Positions 27,594 through 37,132 of a stretch of DNA of 64,000 nucleotides are shown here, piece after piece; within the stretch, counting starts at the first letter, position 1, and every line of letters begins with the position of its first letter. The notes under the pieces are model-generated. The model was given only the letters and a program-made list of their open reading frames with translations. It was not told the origin of the DNA and searched no databases. Location of the stretch: NCBI RefSeq assembly GCF_008973665.1, contig NZ_WACP01000012.1:62001-126000 (forward strand), in the 5' to 3' direction. This DNA is from Paenibacillus tengchongensis (GTDB taxonomy: Bacteria > Bacillota > Bacilli > Paenibacillales > Paenibacillaceae). Made by a program: the position numbers and the translations under genes.

Positions 27594-28271
27594 TTATTCC
27601 TCAGCAGCACTACTCGGGACATCGCCGGGTTCAGCACTAATAAGCTCGTCTTCACCTGTTTCCAAATCCTCTGAATGCGTAGCCTTAAGAATCACTTCCC
27701 ACAGCTCATTCTTACCAAGACCAATCTCTGAGGAGAATGGAATGAAGGTATCACCCGGCAGCACGCCAAGCTCCTGCTTCATAATCTTGATATGCTTCGG
27801 CCAGCGGGTCTTCGGGATCTTGTCCGCCTTGGTCGCGACTACGCAGAGCGGCAGGTCATAATGCTTGATCCAGTCGAACATCATCCTGTCGTCGGCAGTC
27901 GGCGGATGGCGCAGATCTACGACAAGCAGAATCAGCTTCAGCGTCTCGCGCTCGGCGAGGTACTTCTCCACCATCTTGCCCCAGGCGGCACGTTGAGTCT
28001 TGGACACCTTGGCATAGCCGTATCCAGGGAAGTCAACAAGGTATAACTGCTCATTGATACGGTAATAGTTCATATGCTGCGTCTTGCCCGGCGTGGAGCT
28101 CGTCCGTGCCAGGTTCTTGCGCTGGATCATCCGGTTGATCAATGAAGACTTCCCGACATTGGAGCGCCCTGCCAGAGCAATCTCCGGCAAGGCGTCCACA
28201 GGATATTGATCAGGCCCGACGGCGCTGATGACGAATTCGGCCTGATTCACTTTATATTCAGTAACGTTCAT
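27594..28271 (-). CDS. ysxC: Ribosome-biogenesis GTP-binding protein YsxC/YihA
   Basis: 225 residues. G1 is GRSNVGKSSLINRM, G3 is DFPGYGYA, G4 is ATKAD and the switch threonine lies in TSSTPGKTQ, all typical of the EngB/YsxC GTPase needed for 50S subunit assembly. The C-terminal acidic extension (about 205-225) is slightly longer than in Bacillus (inference). It is 12 bases downstream of lonA, with AGGAAA before the ATG. The lonA-ysxC pairing is conserved in Firmicutes. Confidence 0.95.
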   Translation of the reverse strand: MNVTEYKVNQAEFVISAVGPDQYPVDALPEIALAGRSNVGKSSLINRMIQRKNLARTSSTPGKTQHMNYYRINEQLYLVDFPGYGYAKVSKTQRAAWGKMVEKYLAERETLKLILLVVDLRHPPTADDRMMFDWIKHYDLPLCVVATKADKIPKTRWPKHIKIMKQELGVLPGDTFIPFSSEIGLGKNELWEVILKATHSEDLETGEDELISAEPGDVPSSAAEE

Positions 28272-28283
28272 ATCGTTTCCTTT

Positions 28284-30647
28284 CTAATGCATACTGCTCT
28301 GCGCCTCGCTGAGGGCGGCGGTCTGCTGTTCTACGAGCGCGTGCTGCAGCACCTGGTCCATATGGGAGACCGGCACAAATTCCACATCATTACGCACGCT
28401 CTCCGGAATATCCTTGAGATCACGCTCGTTATCCTTCGGAAGCAGAATCTTCTTGTAGCCGGCGCGGTGCGCGGCCAGCGATTTCTCTTTCAGTCCGCCG
28501 ATCGGCAGCACCCGGCCGCGCAGCGTAATCTCGCCCGTCATCGCCACATCCTTGGAGACATAGCGCTTTGTCAGTGCAGAGATCAGCGCAGTGGCAATGG
28601 TAATGCCCGCCGACGGCCCATCCTTCGGAATCGCACCCTCGGGAATGTGGATGTGAATATCGTTCTTCTCATGAAAATCAGGCGCAAGCCCCAATTCCTC
28701 CGCCTTGGAGCGTGTGTAACTGAAGGCGGCTTGCGCCGATTCCTTCATCACATCGCCGAGCTGTCCGGTCAGAATCAGCTTGCCGGAGCCCTGCACCACC
28801 GTAACTTCGATCAGCAGCGTATCGCCGCCGACCTCGGTCCAGGCCAGCCCGGTCACCGTCCCGATCTGGTCCTCCAGCTCCGCTACGCCGTAGCGGTACT
28901 TGGAGACACCCAGATAGTCCTTGATGTCTTCCGGATGAATCACGACCTGCTGCGCTTCGCCGGCGACGATGCGCTTGGCTGCTTTGCGGCACAGTGCCGC
29001 GACCTGCTGCTCCAGGTTGCGCACGCCGGATTCGCGGGTATACTCACGGATAATCTTCAGCACACTGTCGTTCTCGATCGTCAACTGCTCTTCTTCAAGC
29101 CCGTGGTTCTTACGCTGCTTGGGCAGTAGATAACGCGCGGCAATCTGCAGCTTCTCCAGCTCCGTATAGCCCGGAATGTGCAGCATCTCCATGCGGTCCA
29201 GCAGCGGACGCGGAATGTTGTGCACGGTGTTGGCCGTGGTCACAAACATGACGTTCGACAGGTCAAACGGCATCTCCACAAAATGGTCGCTGAACGTACC
29301 GTTCTGTTCAGGGTCCAGCACCTCCAGCAGCGCGGCCGACGGGTCGCCGCGGAAGTCCGACGCCATCTTGTCGATCTCGTCAAGCAGGAAGACCGGGTTA
29401 ATGCTACCCGCCGTCTTCATCCCCTGGATGATCCGGCCCGGCATCGCACCGACATAGGTGCGGCGGTGACCGCGGATCTCCGCTTCATCGCGCACGCCGC
29501 CGAGCGAGATACGCACGAACTTGCGGTTCAGCGAGCGGGCGATGGAGCGGGCGAGCGAGGTTTTGCCGACCCCTGGAGGCCCTACCAGACATAGAATCGG
29601 ACCCTTCAGCTTCTTGACCAGCTGCTGCACGGCCAGGTATTCCAGTACGCGCTCCTTCGGCTTCTCCAGACCATAGTGGTCCTCGTCCAGCACCTGTTCC
29701 GCTTTGCGGATATCCAGGTCATCTTCCGTCGCTTCGTTCCATGGCAGACTGAGCAGCCAATCGACATAGTTGCGGATGACGCTGCCTTCGGCGGAACTGG
29801 CGGGCATTTTTTCCAGACGGTCAATTTCCTTCTCGATCTTCTCCTGCACGCGCTCCGGCAGATCCTTCTCCTGCATCTGGGCCCGCAGCTCGTCGGCTTC
29901 GCCGGCGCGGCCTTCCTTGTCTCCGAGCTCCTTCTGGATCGCTTTCATCTGCTCGCGCAAGTAATATTCCTTCTGCGTCTTCTCCATCTGCTTCTTCACG
30001 CGCTGGTTGATCTTGCGTTCAAGCTCAAGCACTTCGCGCTCATTATTGAGAATATCGAGCAGCTTCTCCAGGCGTTTGCTGACATCGATTGTTTCCAGAA
30101 TCTCCTGCTTATCCTTGATCTTCAGCGACAGATGGCTCGTAATCACATCGGCCAGACGGCCCGGCTCTTCGATGTCGGATACAGCGGCCAGCGTCTCGGG
30201 GGTAACCTTCTTGGACAAGGTAATATAATGCTCGAACTGGCTCAGCACGGTACGCATCAGGGCATCGCTTTCCTGGTCGACCTCTTCTTGCTCCGGCAGC
30301 TCACGCGCCAGCACCTCGTAGAAATCCTCATTGTCCATATAATGAATGATCTCCGCCCGCTCCACGCCTTCGACCAGCACACGGATCGTTCCATTCGGAA
30401 GCTTCAGCATCTGCCGCACATTGGCGACGGTCCCGACGCGAAAAATATCTTCTTGCCCCGGCTCCTCGATGTTCACTTCCGACTGGGAGCAGAGGAGGAT
30501 CAGGTTATCTTCAACCATAGCTTTTTCCAGCGCCCGGACGGACTTCTCGCGACCCACATCCAAGTGAAGAACCATGCTAGGGTACACAAGAAGACCTCTA
30601 AGCGGCAATAAAGGAAAACGACGACCTTTAGATTGTTTTTGTATCAT
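28284..30647 (-). CDS. lonA: ATP-dependent protease LonA
   Basis: 787 residues from the ATG at 30647 (MIQKQSKGRRFPLLPLRG), with GGGAGG about 9 bases upstream; nine codons of a longer frame are discarded. It has an N-terminal substrate domain (1-200), a coiled coil, an AAA+ module with GPPGVGKTSLARSIA and FLLDEIDKM, and a C-terminal serine protease with the catalytic Ser in PKDGPSAGITIA and the catalytic Lys in GGLKEKSLAAHRAG. It degrades misfolded and regulatory proteins in the cytosol. It forms an operon with ysxC. Confidence 0.97.
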   Translation of the reverse strand: MIQKQSKGRRFPLLPLRGLLVYPSMVLHLDVGREKSVRALEKAMVEDNLILLCSQSEVNIEEPGQEDIFRVGTVANVRQMLKLPNGTIRVLVEGVERAEIIHYMDNEDFYEVLARELPEQEEVDQESDALMRTVLSQFEHYITLSKKVTPETLAAVSDIEEPGRLADVITSHLSLKIKDKQEILETIDVSKRLEKLLDILNNEREVLELERKINQRVKKQMEKTQKEYYLREQMKAIQKELGDKEGRAGEADELRAQMQEKDLPERVQEKIEKEIDRLEKMPASSAEGSVIRNYVDWLLSLPWNEATEDDLDIRKAEQVLDEDHYGLEKPKERVLEYLAVQQLVKKLKGPILCLVGPPGVGKTSLARSIARSLNRKFVRISLGGVRDEAEIRGHRRTYVGAMPGRIIQGMKTAGSINPVFLLDEIDKMASDFRGDPSAALLEVLDPEQNGTFSDHFVEMPFDLSNVMFVTTANTVHNIPRPLLDRMEMLHIPGYTELEKLQIAARYLLPKQRKNHGLEEEQLTIENDSVLKIIREYTRESGVRNLEQQVAALCRKAAKRIVAGEAQQVVIHPEDIKDYLGVSKYRYGVAELEDQIGTVTGLAWTEVGGDTLLIEVTVVQGSGKLILTGQLGDVMKESAQAAFSYTRSKAEELGLAPDFHEKNDIHIHIPEGAIPKDGPSAGITIATALISALTKRYVSKDVAMTGEITLRGRVLPIGGLKEKSLAAHRAGYKKILLPKDNERDLKDIPESVRNDVEFVPVSHMDQVLQHALVEQQTAALSEAQSSMH

Positions 30648-30692
30648 CGCTTTCGCACCTCCCATGGTTCTCAAGTAGTTTCACCTGCATTT

Positions 30693-30722
30693 ATTCTAAC
30701 AAAAGCGGCATCAAAACACCAA
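30693..30722 (-). promoter_or_regulatory. Possible sigma-A promoter of lonA
   Basis: On the minus strand TTGGTG (30722-30717) and TAGAAT (30698-30693) are separated by 18 bases, about 45 bases before the lonA start. No CIRCE or CtsR repeat was seen by eye. The remaining part of the 260-base gap is taken by the lonB terminator. Confidence 0.4.
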
Positions 30723-30846
30723 TAGCTTACATTCCGCAACGGCGGCAGCTGCAATAAGCACTAGTAGCTCCTTGTTCAGTATTCGCTTAGGAAGCGTGGA
30801 ATATGTCGGGAAGCGGACTAAATGAGCCGGAACGATTCTTGTGCAC

Positions 30847-30883
30847 AAAAAAAGAAGAAGCAGCTCCATTCAGCCGCTCCTTC
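30847..30883 (-). terminator. Terminator of lonB
   Basis: On the minus strand GAAGGAGCGGCT (30883-30872) pairs with AGCTGCTTCTTC (30865-30854) through 12 positions including two G-U pairs. Seven T's follow. It lies just downstream of the lonB stop codon. Confidence 0.85.
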
Positions 30884-30906
30884 TGATTCAATATGTGTAC
30901 TGCAGC

Positions 30907-32619
30907 CTAGTTGGCTGCATTGTCGGGTGCGGCATCTGCTTTAAAAAGCGAAGGCCCGGCCGAATAAATCTCGCCCGACACGGCGGGCAGCCGCACATCG
31001 GCGATCTCCGTCCCGAATAAATGGCGGAACACTTCCTCGACAGTTTCCACCGGAATTACCTGCAGCGGCGCCAGGTCGGCGAACAGCGACTGCCAGTTGT
31101 CCTTCGGAATCAGCACCGTCGTCGCTCCAGCCTGAAAAGCCGCCTCCACCTTGGCGATCACGCCGCCGACCGGCTTCACCCGGCCATGGATGCCGATCTC
31201 TCCGGTGATCGCTACGGTGTTATCCACCGGCAGCCGCCGGATGGCCGAGACGATCGCTACCGCCATGGCCACCCCGGCGGAAGGGCCGTCGATCGGCGTG
31301 CCGCCGGGGAAGTTGACATGCAGGTCGAAGCGGTCAGGCTCCAGACCCATCATCCGCAGCACGGTCAGCACGTTCTCGACCGAGCCCTTGGCCATGCTCT
31401 TGCGGCGGATCGTGCGCGAGCCGCCGCCGATCTCTTCTTCATCGACGACGCCGGTAATGTGCAGACGGCCTTGGGCGTTCTGCGCCGGAGCGGCAGAGAC
31501 TTCAATCTCGAGCAGTGTGCCCATGCCCGGGCCATAGACGGCGAGGCCGTTGACCAGCCCGATCTGCGGCGCGGACGGCACCTTGCGCTCGGTGCGCAGC
31601 GGCAGCTGGCTGCTGCTGGCCACCCACTCCACATCGGCTGCGCTTAAGCTCTCGCGCCCTTCGGTGAGGGCGAGGCCTGCGGCCAGCTGGATCATATTGA
31701 CCGCCTCACGGCCGTTGGTGGCGTATTGCTGTACGACAACAACCGCCTCAGGGCTAGGCTTCAGCCCGATCTTCTGGACCGCGTCGCGCGAGATGACGGC
31801 AATCTCTTCCGGCAGCAGCGGCCGGAAGTAGATCTCCATGCAGCGCGACCGCAGCGCCGGCGAGATTTCCTCCGGCGAACGGGTCGTGGCGCCGACCAGG
31901 CGGAAGTCGGCCGGCAGGCCATTTTGGAAGATATCGTGGATATAGGCCGGCGTATTGCTGTCCTCGGAGTTATAATAAGCGCTCTCCAGCAGCACCTTCC
32001 GGTCTTCCAGCACCTTCAGCAGCTTGTTCATCTGTATCGGGTGCAGCTCGCCGATCTCATCGAGGAAAAGAATGCCGCCATGCGCCTTCGTGACCGCTCC
32101 CGGCTTCGGCTGCGGCACCCCGGCAATGCCCATGGCCCCCGCTCCCTGATAGATAGGATCATGCACAGACCCGATTAGCGGATCGGCAATGCCCCGCTCG
32201 TCAAAACGTGCGGTCGTGGCGTCAATCTCCGTGAATTTGGCATCCTTTTTGAAGGGGGATAGCGGGTTCCGCTTGGCCTCCTCCATTACGACGCGCGCAG
32301 CCGCCGTCTTGCCGACACCGGGAGGCCCGTAAATGATAACATGCTGCGGATTGGCGCTGCACAGTGCCGCCTTCAGGGCGCGCAGGCCATCCTTCTGCCC
32401 GACGATATCACCTATGGAAGCCGGCCGCGTCTTTTCCGAGAGCGGTTTGGTCAGCGAGATCATCCTCATTTTGCGCAGCTTGTCCAGCTCCTTGCGCGAT
32501 TCGCGTTCCACCGCTGATTTGTTGGTCTTCTGTCCCCGCAGCTGGTTCCAAAAATAAACGCCGATAACCAGCGCAAAAAAGAGCTGGACAAGCATCACCA
32601 ATATTCCTAATTCTCCCAC
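30907..32619 (-). CDS. lonB: Membrane-anchored Lon-like protease LonB
   Basis: 570 residues from the GTG at 32619, with GGAGGG about 7 bases upstream. A longer frame to 32751 adds a basic stretch unlike the family. The N-terminal helix ILVMLVQLFFALVIGVYFW anchors it, as in Bacillus LonB. The AAA+ module has YGPPGVGKTAAARVV and ILFLDEIGEL. The protease domain has Ser in TPIDGPSAGVAMA and Lys in GGVIAKVEAAFQAG. It probably functions during sporulation in the forespore by analogy (inference). It is followed by a strong terminator, so it is separate from lonA. Confidence 0.93.
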   Translation of the reverse strand: MGELGILVMLVQLFFALVIGVYFWNQLRGQKTNKSAVERESRKELDKLRKMRMISLTKPLSEKTRPASIGDIVGQKDGLRALKAALCSANPQHVIIYGPPGVGKTAAARVVMEEAKRNPLSPFKKDAKFTEIDATTARFDERGIADPLIGSVHDPIYQGAGAMGIAGVPQPKPGAVTKAHGGILFLDEIGELHPIQMNKLLKVLEDRKVLLESAYYNSEDSNTPAYIHDIFQNGLPADFRLVGATTRSPEEISPALRSRCMEIYFRPLLPEEIAVISRDAVQKIGLKPSPEAVVVVQQYATNGREAVNMIQLAAGLALTEGRESLSAADVEWVASSSQLPLRTERKVPSAPQIGLVNGLAVYGPGMGTLLEIEVSAAPAQNAQGRLHITGVVDEEEIGGGSRTIRRKSMAKGSVENVLTVLRMMGLEPDRFDLHVNFPGGTPIDGPSAGVAMAVAIVSAIRRLPVDNTVAITGEIGIHGRVKPVGGVIAKVEAAFQAGATTVLIPKDNWQSLFADLAPLQVIPVETVEEVFRHLFGTEIADVRLPAVSGEIYSAGPSLFKADAAPDNAAN

Positions 32620-32833
32620 AGGACTTCCCTCCGCTTTCCTCTTTCTATTGTCAGCACCCTTGGCTACTACTAGGTAGTATAGCCTTTTCAGAAATTCATA
32701 AACCCGGGCTTGGCGGGGAATTGTGAAAGCGGGGAATATCGTGTCAAGCAAGCTTGACTGAACTTAGTGCGCGCTATCCAACTAACCACTGGCTGAAACT
32801 TCATGCACATTACTTACGCATCCTGATTAACAA

Positions 32834-33050
32834 TTCTGCATACAAATTTCCGGGGAAATAGAGGTAAAAGCTACCTCAAGTTTTTCCGAATCAGACCCAA
32901 ATAAAAAATAGGGGTAAATCCTGCTTCTAATTTTCCCAATTTTCTCGAAATCAGGCCTTCCGCTTGAATTAGAGGTATGTTTTCCCACTACTCGGTTAAT
33001 TTTCTTCAACAACAGAAAATTAGAGGTATATTTTACCACTAATTATCTGT
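32834..33050. repeat. Four degenerate ~47-base repeat units in a gene-poor gap
   Basis: The 545-base gap 32620-33164 holds no convincing gene. Within it, four units read on the minus strand with a common core near TTAGTGGTAAAATATACCTC followed by TAATTT. Cores begin near 33045, 32995, 32935 and 32880. Related AATTAGAGG-type sequence recurs at 48320-48470 and 48590. The 70-codon frame running through it is made of the repeats and is not called. Confidence 0.55.
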
Positions 33051-33164
33051 TACACGTTACTTTTGGCGGCAACATTCCTCCCCACCTTCCAACGCGTCCC
33101 GTATCCCGAACCACTTTCTCTAGATTCCACCAGCATCCCCAGGGTACCAGCGTCCTTCCCCATC

Positions 33165-33836
33165 TCACTCCCAGTAGTCCAGAACATTACGGGCCAGCTC
33201 ATAGCGGACATTGCGGAGCCCTTGCCCTTGCGGTACTACAACAATCCATCCCTTCTCCTGAAGCCTGGTTAACAGGTTGCGCACCGTCTTGGGAGCCAGC
33301 GAGAAGTAATTGCCGACATCCTTCGGGCGCACGGTTCCGCCAGCACTGATCATATACCGCACCGCCTCCCGTTCTTCCAGCAGCAGTCTCCCTTCCGGCG
33401 CAGGAGATGCCATATATCTGCTCAGCAGCATCCGCAATAAGGTCACACATAGCTCCGGCCGCTGCTCCACATCATCGTACGCAAAAGGGATTACCTGGCA
33501 ACCCATGGCCGCGAGAAAGGTTTCCCGGTTTAGCTCATTGCTGTATTTGAGGCGATCCATGTCTTTGACATGCACTTGGTATCCCTTGATTTCGAATATT
33601 AGTTTAAATGCACCCGGCAGGAAGGCGAAGTCAGCGAAATAGGACCGTCCCCGCCAGTCCAGCACCTCATACTCCGGGTGTAGGCCGCGCAAGTCTCCAC
33701 GCAGTTGCCACCACACATTCCGCAGAAATAGCTGCTCCGCATGGCCGTGTCCCCGCTCTAGCCTTCCCTTGCGCTCGCCAGTCCTGTTGCTTAAATGCTT
33801 TGCTAGAAACTCCTGATGGCATTGCTCAAACCCCAT
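33165..33836 (-). CDS. Predicted PD-(D/E)xK-type nuclease-like protein with C-terminal winged helix
   Basis: 223 residues from the ATG at 33836 (MGFEQCHQEFLAKHLS), with GGAGAG upstream; an upstream extension of 30 codons looks non-coding. The middle region carries FADFAFLPG...LIFEIKGYQVH, a D-x(n)-E-x-K pattern like DUF559/Vsr endonuclease folds, followed by NRETFLAAMGCQVIPFAYDD. The last 70 residues look like a winged helix (VRPKDVGNYFSLAPKTVRNLLTRLQEKGW). It is between ispG and lonB on the same strand. Role unknown: DNA repair, restriction-like activity or regulation are all possible. Confidence 0.7.
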   Translation of the reverse strand: MGFEQCHQEFLAKHLSNRTGERKGRLERGHGHAEQLFLRNVWWQLRGDLRGLHPEYEVLDWRGRSYFADFAFLPGAFKLIFEIKGYQVHVKDMDRLKYSNELNRETFLAAMGCQVIPFAYDDVEQRPELCVTLLRMLLSRYMASPAPEGRLLLEEREAVRYMISAGGTVRPKDVGNYFSLAPKTVRNLLTRLQEKGWIVVVPQGQGLRNVRYELARNVLDYWE

Positions 33837-33910
33837 AACTCTCCATCCCTTCTGAAAAAAATCACTACCTACTTGTGCACTGCGGGTCCGGACCCCCTTC
33901 CAGCTCCACG

Positions 33911-33959
33911 CAAAAAAACGCCCCATCCGCCTACGGATACCCGTTAAGCGGAGGGACGT
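33911..33959 (-). terminator. Terminator of ispG
   Basis: ACGTCCC-TCCGC (complement of 33948-33959) pairs with GCGGATGGGGCGT (complement of 33918-33930) with one bulge. Seven T's follow on the minus strand. It overlaps the region just upstream of the nuclease-like gene. Confidence 0.75.
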
Positions 33960-34024
33960 TCTTCGTCACACCTATATGGAATAATAGCAAAATAAATATG
34001 AGATCAACGCGATCACATACTGTC

Positions 34025-35152
34025 CTACACTTCCGCCTCGGCCGGAGCCAGTCCGGCGTGGTTACGCCCGGGAATCTCGCCGGTCCGCTCAAAATGCTCG
34101 ACAATGACGTCGATTTCCTTCTTCAACTCGGAGACCAGCTCGGCTTCGGGCACCTTGCGGATCATCTTGCCGTAGCGGAACAGCAAACCTTCGCCGCGGG
34201 CGCCGGCGATGCCGATGTCGGCTTCGCGCGCTTCGCCGGGGCCATTGACGGCGCAGCCGAGAACGGACACCTTAATCGGCACCTTAAGCTTGGAGATGTA
34301 CTCCTCTACTTCATTGGCGATCGAAAAGAGGTCGATGTCCAGTCGGCCGCAGGTCGGGCAGGAAATCAGGGTGGCCGCGTTCGAGATCAGCCCGAAGGTC
34401 TTCAGCAGCTCGCGGGCCACCTTCACTTCCTCGACCGGGTCCGCGCTGAGCGAGATGCGCACGGTGCTGCCGATGCCCATGGAGAGCAGCGCGCCGATGC
34501 CCGCCGAGCTCTTCACCGTTCCGGCGAACAGCGTGCCGGATTCGGTAATGCCCAGGTGCAGCGGATACGGAATAACTTCCGCCGCCTTGCGGTAGGCTTC
34601 GATGGCCATCGGCACATCGGAGGCCTTCAGCGAGACAATGATATCATGGAAGTCGAGCTCTTCCAGAATGCCGATATGATAGAGGGCACTCTCTACCATC
34701 GCATCCGGGGTAGGATAACCGTATTTCTCCAGCAAATGGCTCTCCAAGGAACCGGCATTGACGCCGATCCGGATGGGAATGCCTTTTTCCTTACAGGCCT
34801 TAACGACCGCTTCCACCTTATCCCGGCGGCCGATGTTGCCCGGATTGATCCGGACCTTGTCGATGCCGTTCTCAATGGCCAGCAGCGCCAGCTTATAGTT
34901 GAAATGAATATCCGCTACCAGCGGAATATGAATGCGCTTCTTGATTTCCTTGATCGCTGCGGCCGCTTCCTCATTGTTCACGGTTACGCGTACAATCTGG
35001 CAGCCCGCTTCTTCCAGCCGCAGAATCTCGGCAACCGTCGCTTCCACATCAGCGGTTTTGGTTGTACACATGCTTTGAATCGCAACCTCGTTGTTTCCCC
35101 CGATGATGACCCCACCGACATTGACAGGACGGGTCTGGTGTCTCAAATACAT
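34025..35152 (-). CDS. ispG: 4-hydroxy-3-methylbut-2-en-1-yl diphosphate synthase
   Basis: 375 residues from the ATG at 35152 (MYLRHQTRPVNVGG), with GGGGGAGA 6 bases upstream. It converts methylerythritol cyclodiphosphate to HMBPP in the MEP isoprenoid pathway. The [4Fe-4S] ligands are in SCPTCGR and VSVLGCAVNGPGEA, and IQSMCTTKTADVEATV is the family start. It is transcribed after clpX with a hairpin between them. The MEP pathway also feeds undecaprenol, on which the polysaccharide locus depends. Confidence 0.96.
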   Translation of the reverse strand: MYLRHQTRPVNVGGVIIGGNNEVAIQSMCTTKTADVEATVAEILRLEEAGCQIVRVTVNNEEAAAAIKEIKKRIHIPLVADIHFNYKLALLAIENGIDKVRINPGNIGRRDKVEAVVKACKEKGIPIRIGVNAGSLESHLLEKYGYPTPDAMVESALYHIGILEELDFHDIIVSLKASDVPMAIEAYRKAAEVIPYPLHLGITESGTLFAGTVKSSAGIGALLSMGIGSTVRISLSADPVEEVKVARELLKTFGLISNAATLISCPTCGRLDIDLFSIANEVEEYISKLKVPIKVSVLGCAVNGPGEAREADIGIAGARGEGLLFRYGKMIRKVPEAELVSELKKEIDVIVEHFERTGEIPGRNHAGLAPAEAEV

Positions 35153-35178
35153 GGTTTTCTCCCCCATAACGATCAAAG

Positions 35179-35218
35179 CTCCACCTGTATTCCGGTATTC
35201 AACCGAAGACAGGTGGAG
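35179..35218 (-). terminator. Hairpin between clpX and ispG
   Basis: CTCCACCTGT (35179-35188) pairs with ACAGGTGGAG (35209-35218), with further pairing inside the loop (TTC-GGT against ACC-GAA). On the minus strand CTTTGATC follows, a poor T-run. It is a probable partial terminator just ahead of the ispG ribosome binding site. Confidence 0.55.
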
Positions 35219-35272
35219 GCAGTGACTAATATTGTCAGGCAGTCACGTCTATATCCTCTTATGCAAGGACGT

Positions 35273-36529
35273 TTAGGCGCTCTCCTCTTTTTTCTTATCC
35301 TTCTTCACGCTGAGCTCAGGCACAGCCTTCTCCTGTACGACCTTCTCGGTGATGACACAATCCTTGATGTCATCGCGCGAAGGAACTTCGTACATCACGT
35401 CAAGCATAATGCTCTCAATGATCGCCCGCAGTCCGCGTGCTCCGGTGTTGCGCTTAATCGCTTCCTTGGCGATGGCTTCCAGCGCCTTCGGCTCGAACTT
35501 GAGCGCTACATTGTCCATCTCCAGCAGCTTGACATATTGCTTCGTCAGCGCATTCTTCGGCTCGGACAAAATACGCACCAGCGTATGCTCATCCAGCGGC
35601 TCCAGGGTAGAGATAACCGGCAGACGGCCGACAAATTCAGGGATCAGACCAAATTTCAGGAGGTCTTCAGGCAGAACCATGGACAGATATTCGCCTGGCT
35701 TAAGGTCCTTCTGGCCTTCCACGGCTGCGTTGAAGCCGATGACCTTTTTGCCGATACGGCGTTTGATCATTTGCTCCAGTCCGTCAAAAGCACCGCCAAC
35801 GATAAACAGAATGTTCGTCGTATCGATCTGGATGAATTCCTGATGCGGATGCTTGCGTCCGCCTTGCGGCGGAACGGAGGCTACCGTGCCTTCCAGAATC
35901 TTCAGCAGCGCCTGCTGCACACCTTCGCCGGAAACGTCGCGCGTAATCGAAGGGTTCTCGGATTTACGGGCAACTTTATCGATTTCGTCAATATAAATAA
36001 TGCCGCGTTCAGCCTTCTCCACATCATAATCGGCAGCCTGAATCAGTTTCAATAGAATATTCTCGACGTCTTCGCCGACATAGCCCGCTTCTGTCAGGGA
36101 AGTGGCATCAGCAATCGCAAACGGCACGTTGAGAATCTTCGCCATCGTCTGGGCCAGCAACGTCTTACCGGAGCCAGTAGGTCCAAGCAGCAGAATGTTG
36201 CTCTTCGTCAGCTCCACATCTTCAATCTTGCTCTGGCTGTTTACACGCTTGTAGTGGTTGTATACGGCAACGGAGAGAGACTTCTTAGCCTGCTCCTGTC
36301 CGATAACGTATTGGTCGAGGATATCGCGGATTTCCTTTGGCTTCGGAATATCCTTGAGATCCAGCTCTTCCTCATGGCCGAGCTCCTCTTCCACAATCTC
36401 CGTGCACAGCTCGATGCATTCGTCACATATATAAACGCCGGGACCAGCCACGAGCTTGCGGACCTGTTCCTGCGATTTACCGCAGAAGGAACATTTCAGC
36501 TGCCCTTTTTCGTCGTTAAACTTAAACAT
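35273..36529 (-). CDS. clpX: ClpX, ATP-dependent unfoldase subunit of ClpXP
   Basis: 418 residues. The N-terminal zinc-binding domain has CSFCGKSQEQ and ICDECIELC (four Cys). The AAA+ core has GPTGSGKTLLAQTMA and IIYIDEIDKVARK. The ClpP-docking loop is IGF (KVIGFNAA). RNTGARGLRAIIE is the sensor-2 region. It delivers substrates to ClpP, whose gene is 12 bases upstream in the same transcript. Confidence 0.97.
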   Translation of the reverse strand: MFKFNDEKGQLKCSFCGKSQEQVRKLVAGPGVYICDECIELCTEIVEEELGHEEELDLKDIPKPKEIRDILDQYVIGQEQAKKSLSVAVYNHYKRVNSQSKIEDVELTKSNILLLGPTGSGKTLLAQTMAKILNVPFAIADATSLTEAGYVGEDVENILLKLIQAADYDVEKAERGIIYIDEIDKVARKSENPSITRDVSGEGVQQALLKILEGTVASVPPQGGRKHPHQEFIQIDTTNILFIVGGAFDGLEQMIKRRIGKKVIGFNAAVEGQKDLKPGEYLSMVLPEDLLKFGLIPEFVGRLPVISTLEPLDEHTLVRILSEPKNALTKQYVKLLEMDNVALKFEPKALEAIAKEAIKRNTGARGLRAIIESIMLDVMYEVPSRDDIKDCVITEKVVQEKAVPELSVKKDKKKEESA

Positions 36530-36541
36530 CTTACCACCCCT

Positions 36542-37132
36542 TTAAGATATGATCGATGAAGTGAGTACCTGGTCGATTAGCCCGTATTCCTTCGCTTCTT
36601 CCGCGTTCATGAAGTTATCGCGGTCTGTATCCCGTTCGATTTTCTCAAGGGGTTGACCTGTGCGCTCCACATAAATCTGATTCAGCTTCTGTCTCGTCTT
36701 GAGAATCCAGTCGGTATGAATCCAAATGTCGGAAGCCTGCCCCTGGACGCCGCCGAGCGGCTGGTGAATCATAACCTCGCTGTTGGTCAGCGCATATCGC
36801 TTGCCTGGAGCTCCGGCCGTAAGCAGGAGCGAGCCCATGCTGGCCGCCATCCCTACACAAATCGTCGATACATCCGGTTTGATGTATTGCATCGTATCAT
36901 ATATACCCATGCCGGCTGTGACAGAACCACCGGGTGAATTGATATATAAGTGAATGTCTTTCTCGGGATCGTCGGCTGCAAGGAACAACAATTGGGCTAT
37001 GACCAGATTGGCGACATCATCGTCAATTGCAGTGCTCAGGAAAATGATGCGGTCCTTGAGCAATCTGGAATAAATATCGTATGAGCGTTCGCCCCGGCTC
37101 GTGGTTTCTACAATCATTGGTACCAGACTCAT
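36542..37132 (-). CDS. clpP: ClpP serine protease subunit
   Basis: 196 residues, the normal length. The catalytic triad is Ser in GMAASMGSLLL, His in MIHQPLGG and Asp in RDTDRDNFM. The start MSLVPMIVETTSRGERSYDIYSRLLKDR is canonical, with GAGGTTGG upstream. It forms the proteolytic chamber with ClpX. In many Firmicutes clpP is not next to clpX; here the two are adjacent. Confidence 0.97.
   Translation of the reverse strand: MSLVPMIVETTSRGERSYDIYSRLLKDRIIFLSTAIDDDVANLVIAQLLFLAADDPEKDIHLYINSPGGSVTAGMGIYDTMQYIKPDVSTICVGMAASMGSLLLTAGAPGKRYALTNSEVMIHQPLGGVQGQASDIWIHTDWILKTRQKLNQIYVERTGQPLEKIERDTDRDNFMNAEEAKEYGLIDQVLTSSIIS

Noticed and set aside
33875..36055. A 726-codon plus-strand open frame opposite ispG and clpX
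   Set aside because: It is antisense to two well-recognised genes in GC-rich DNA. It has no ribosome binding site and its residues look like codon-mirror sequence.
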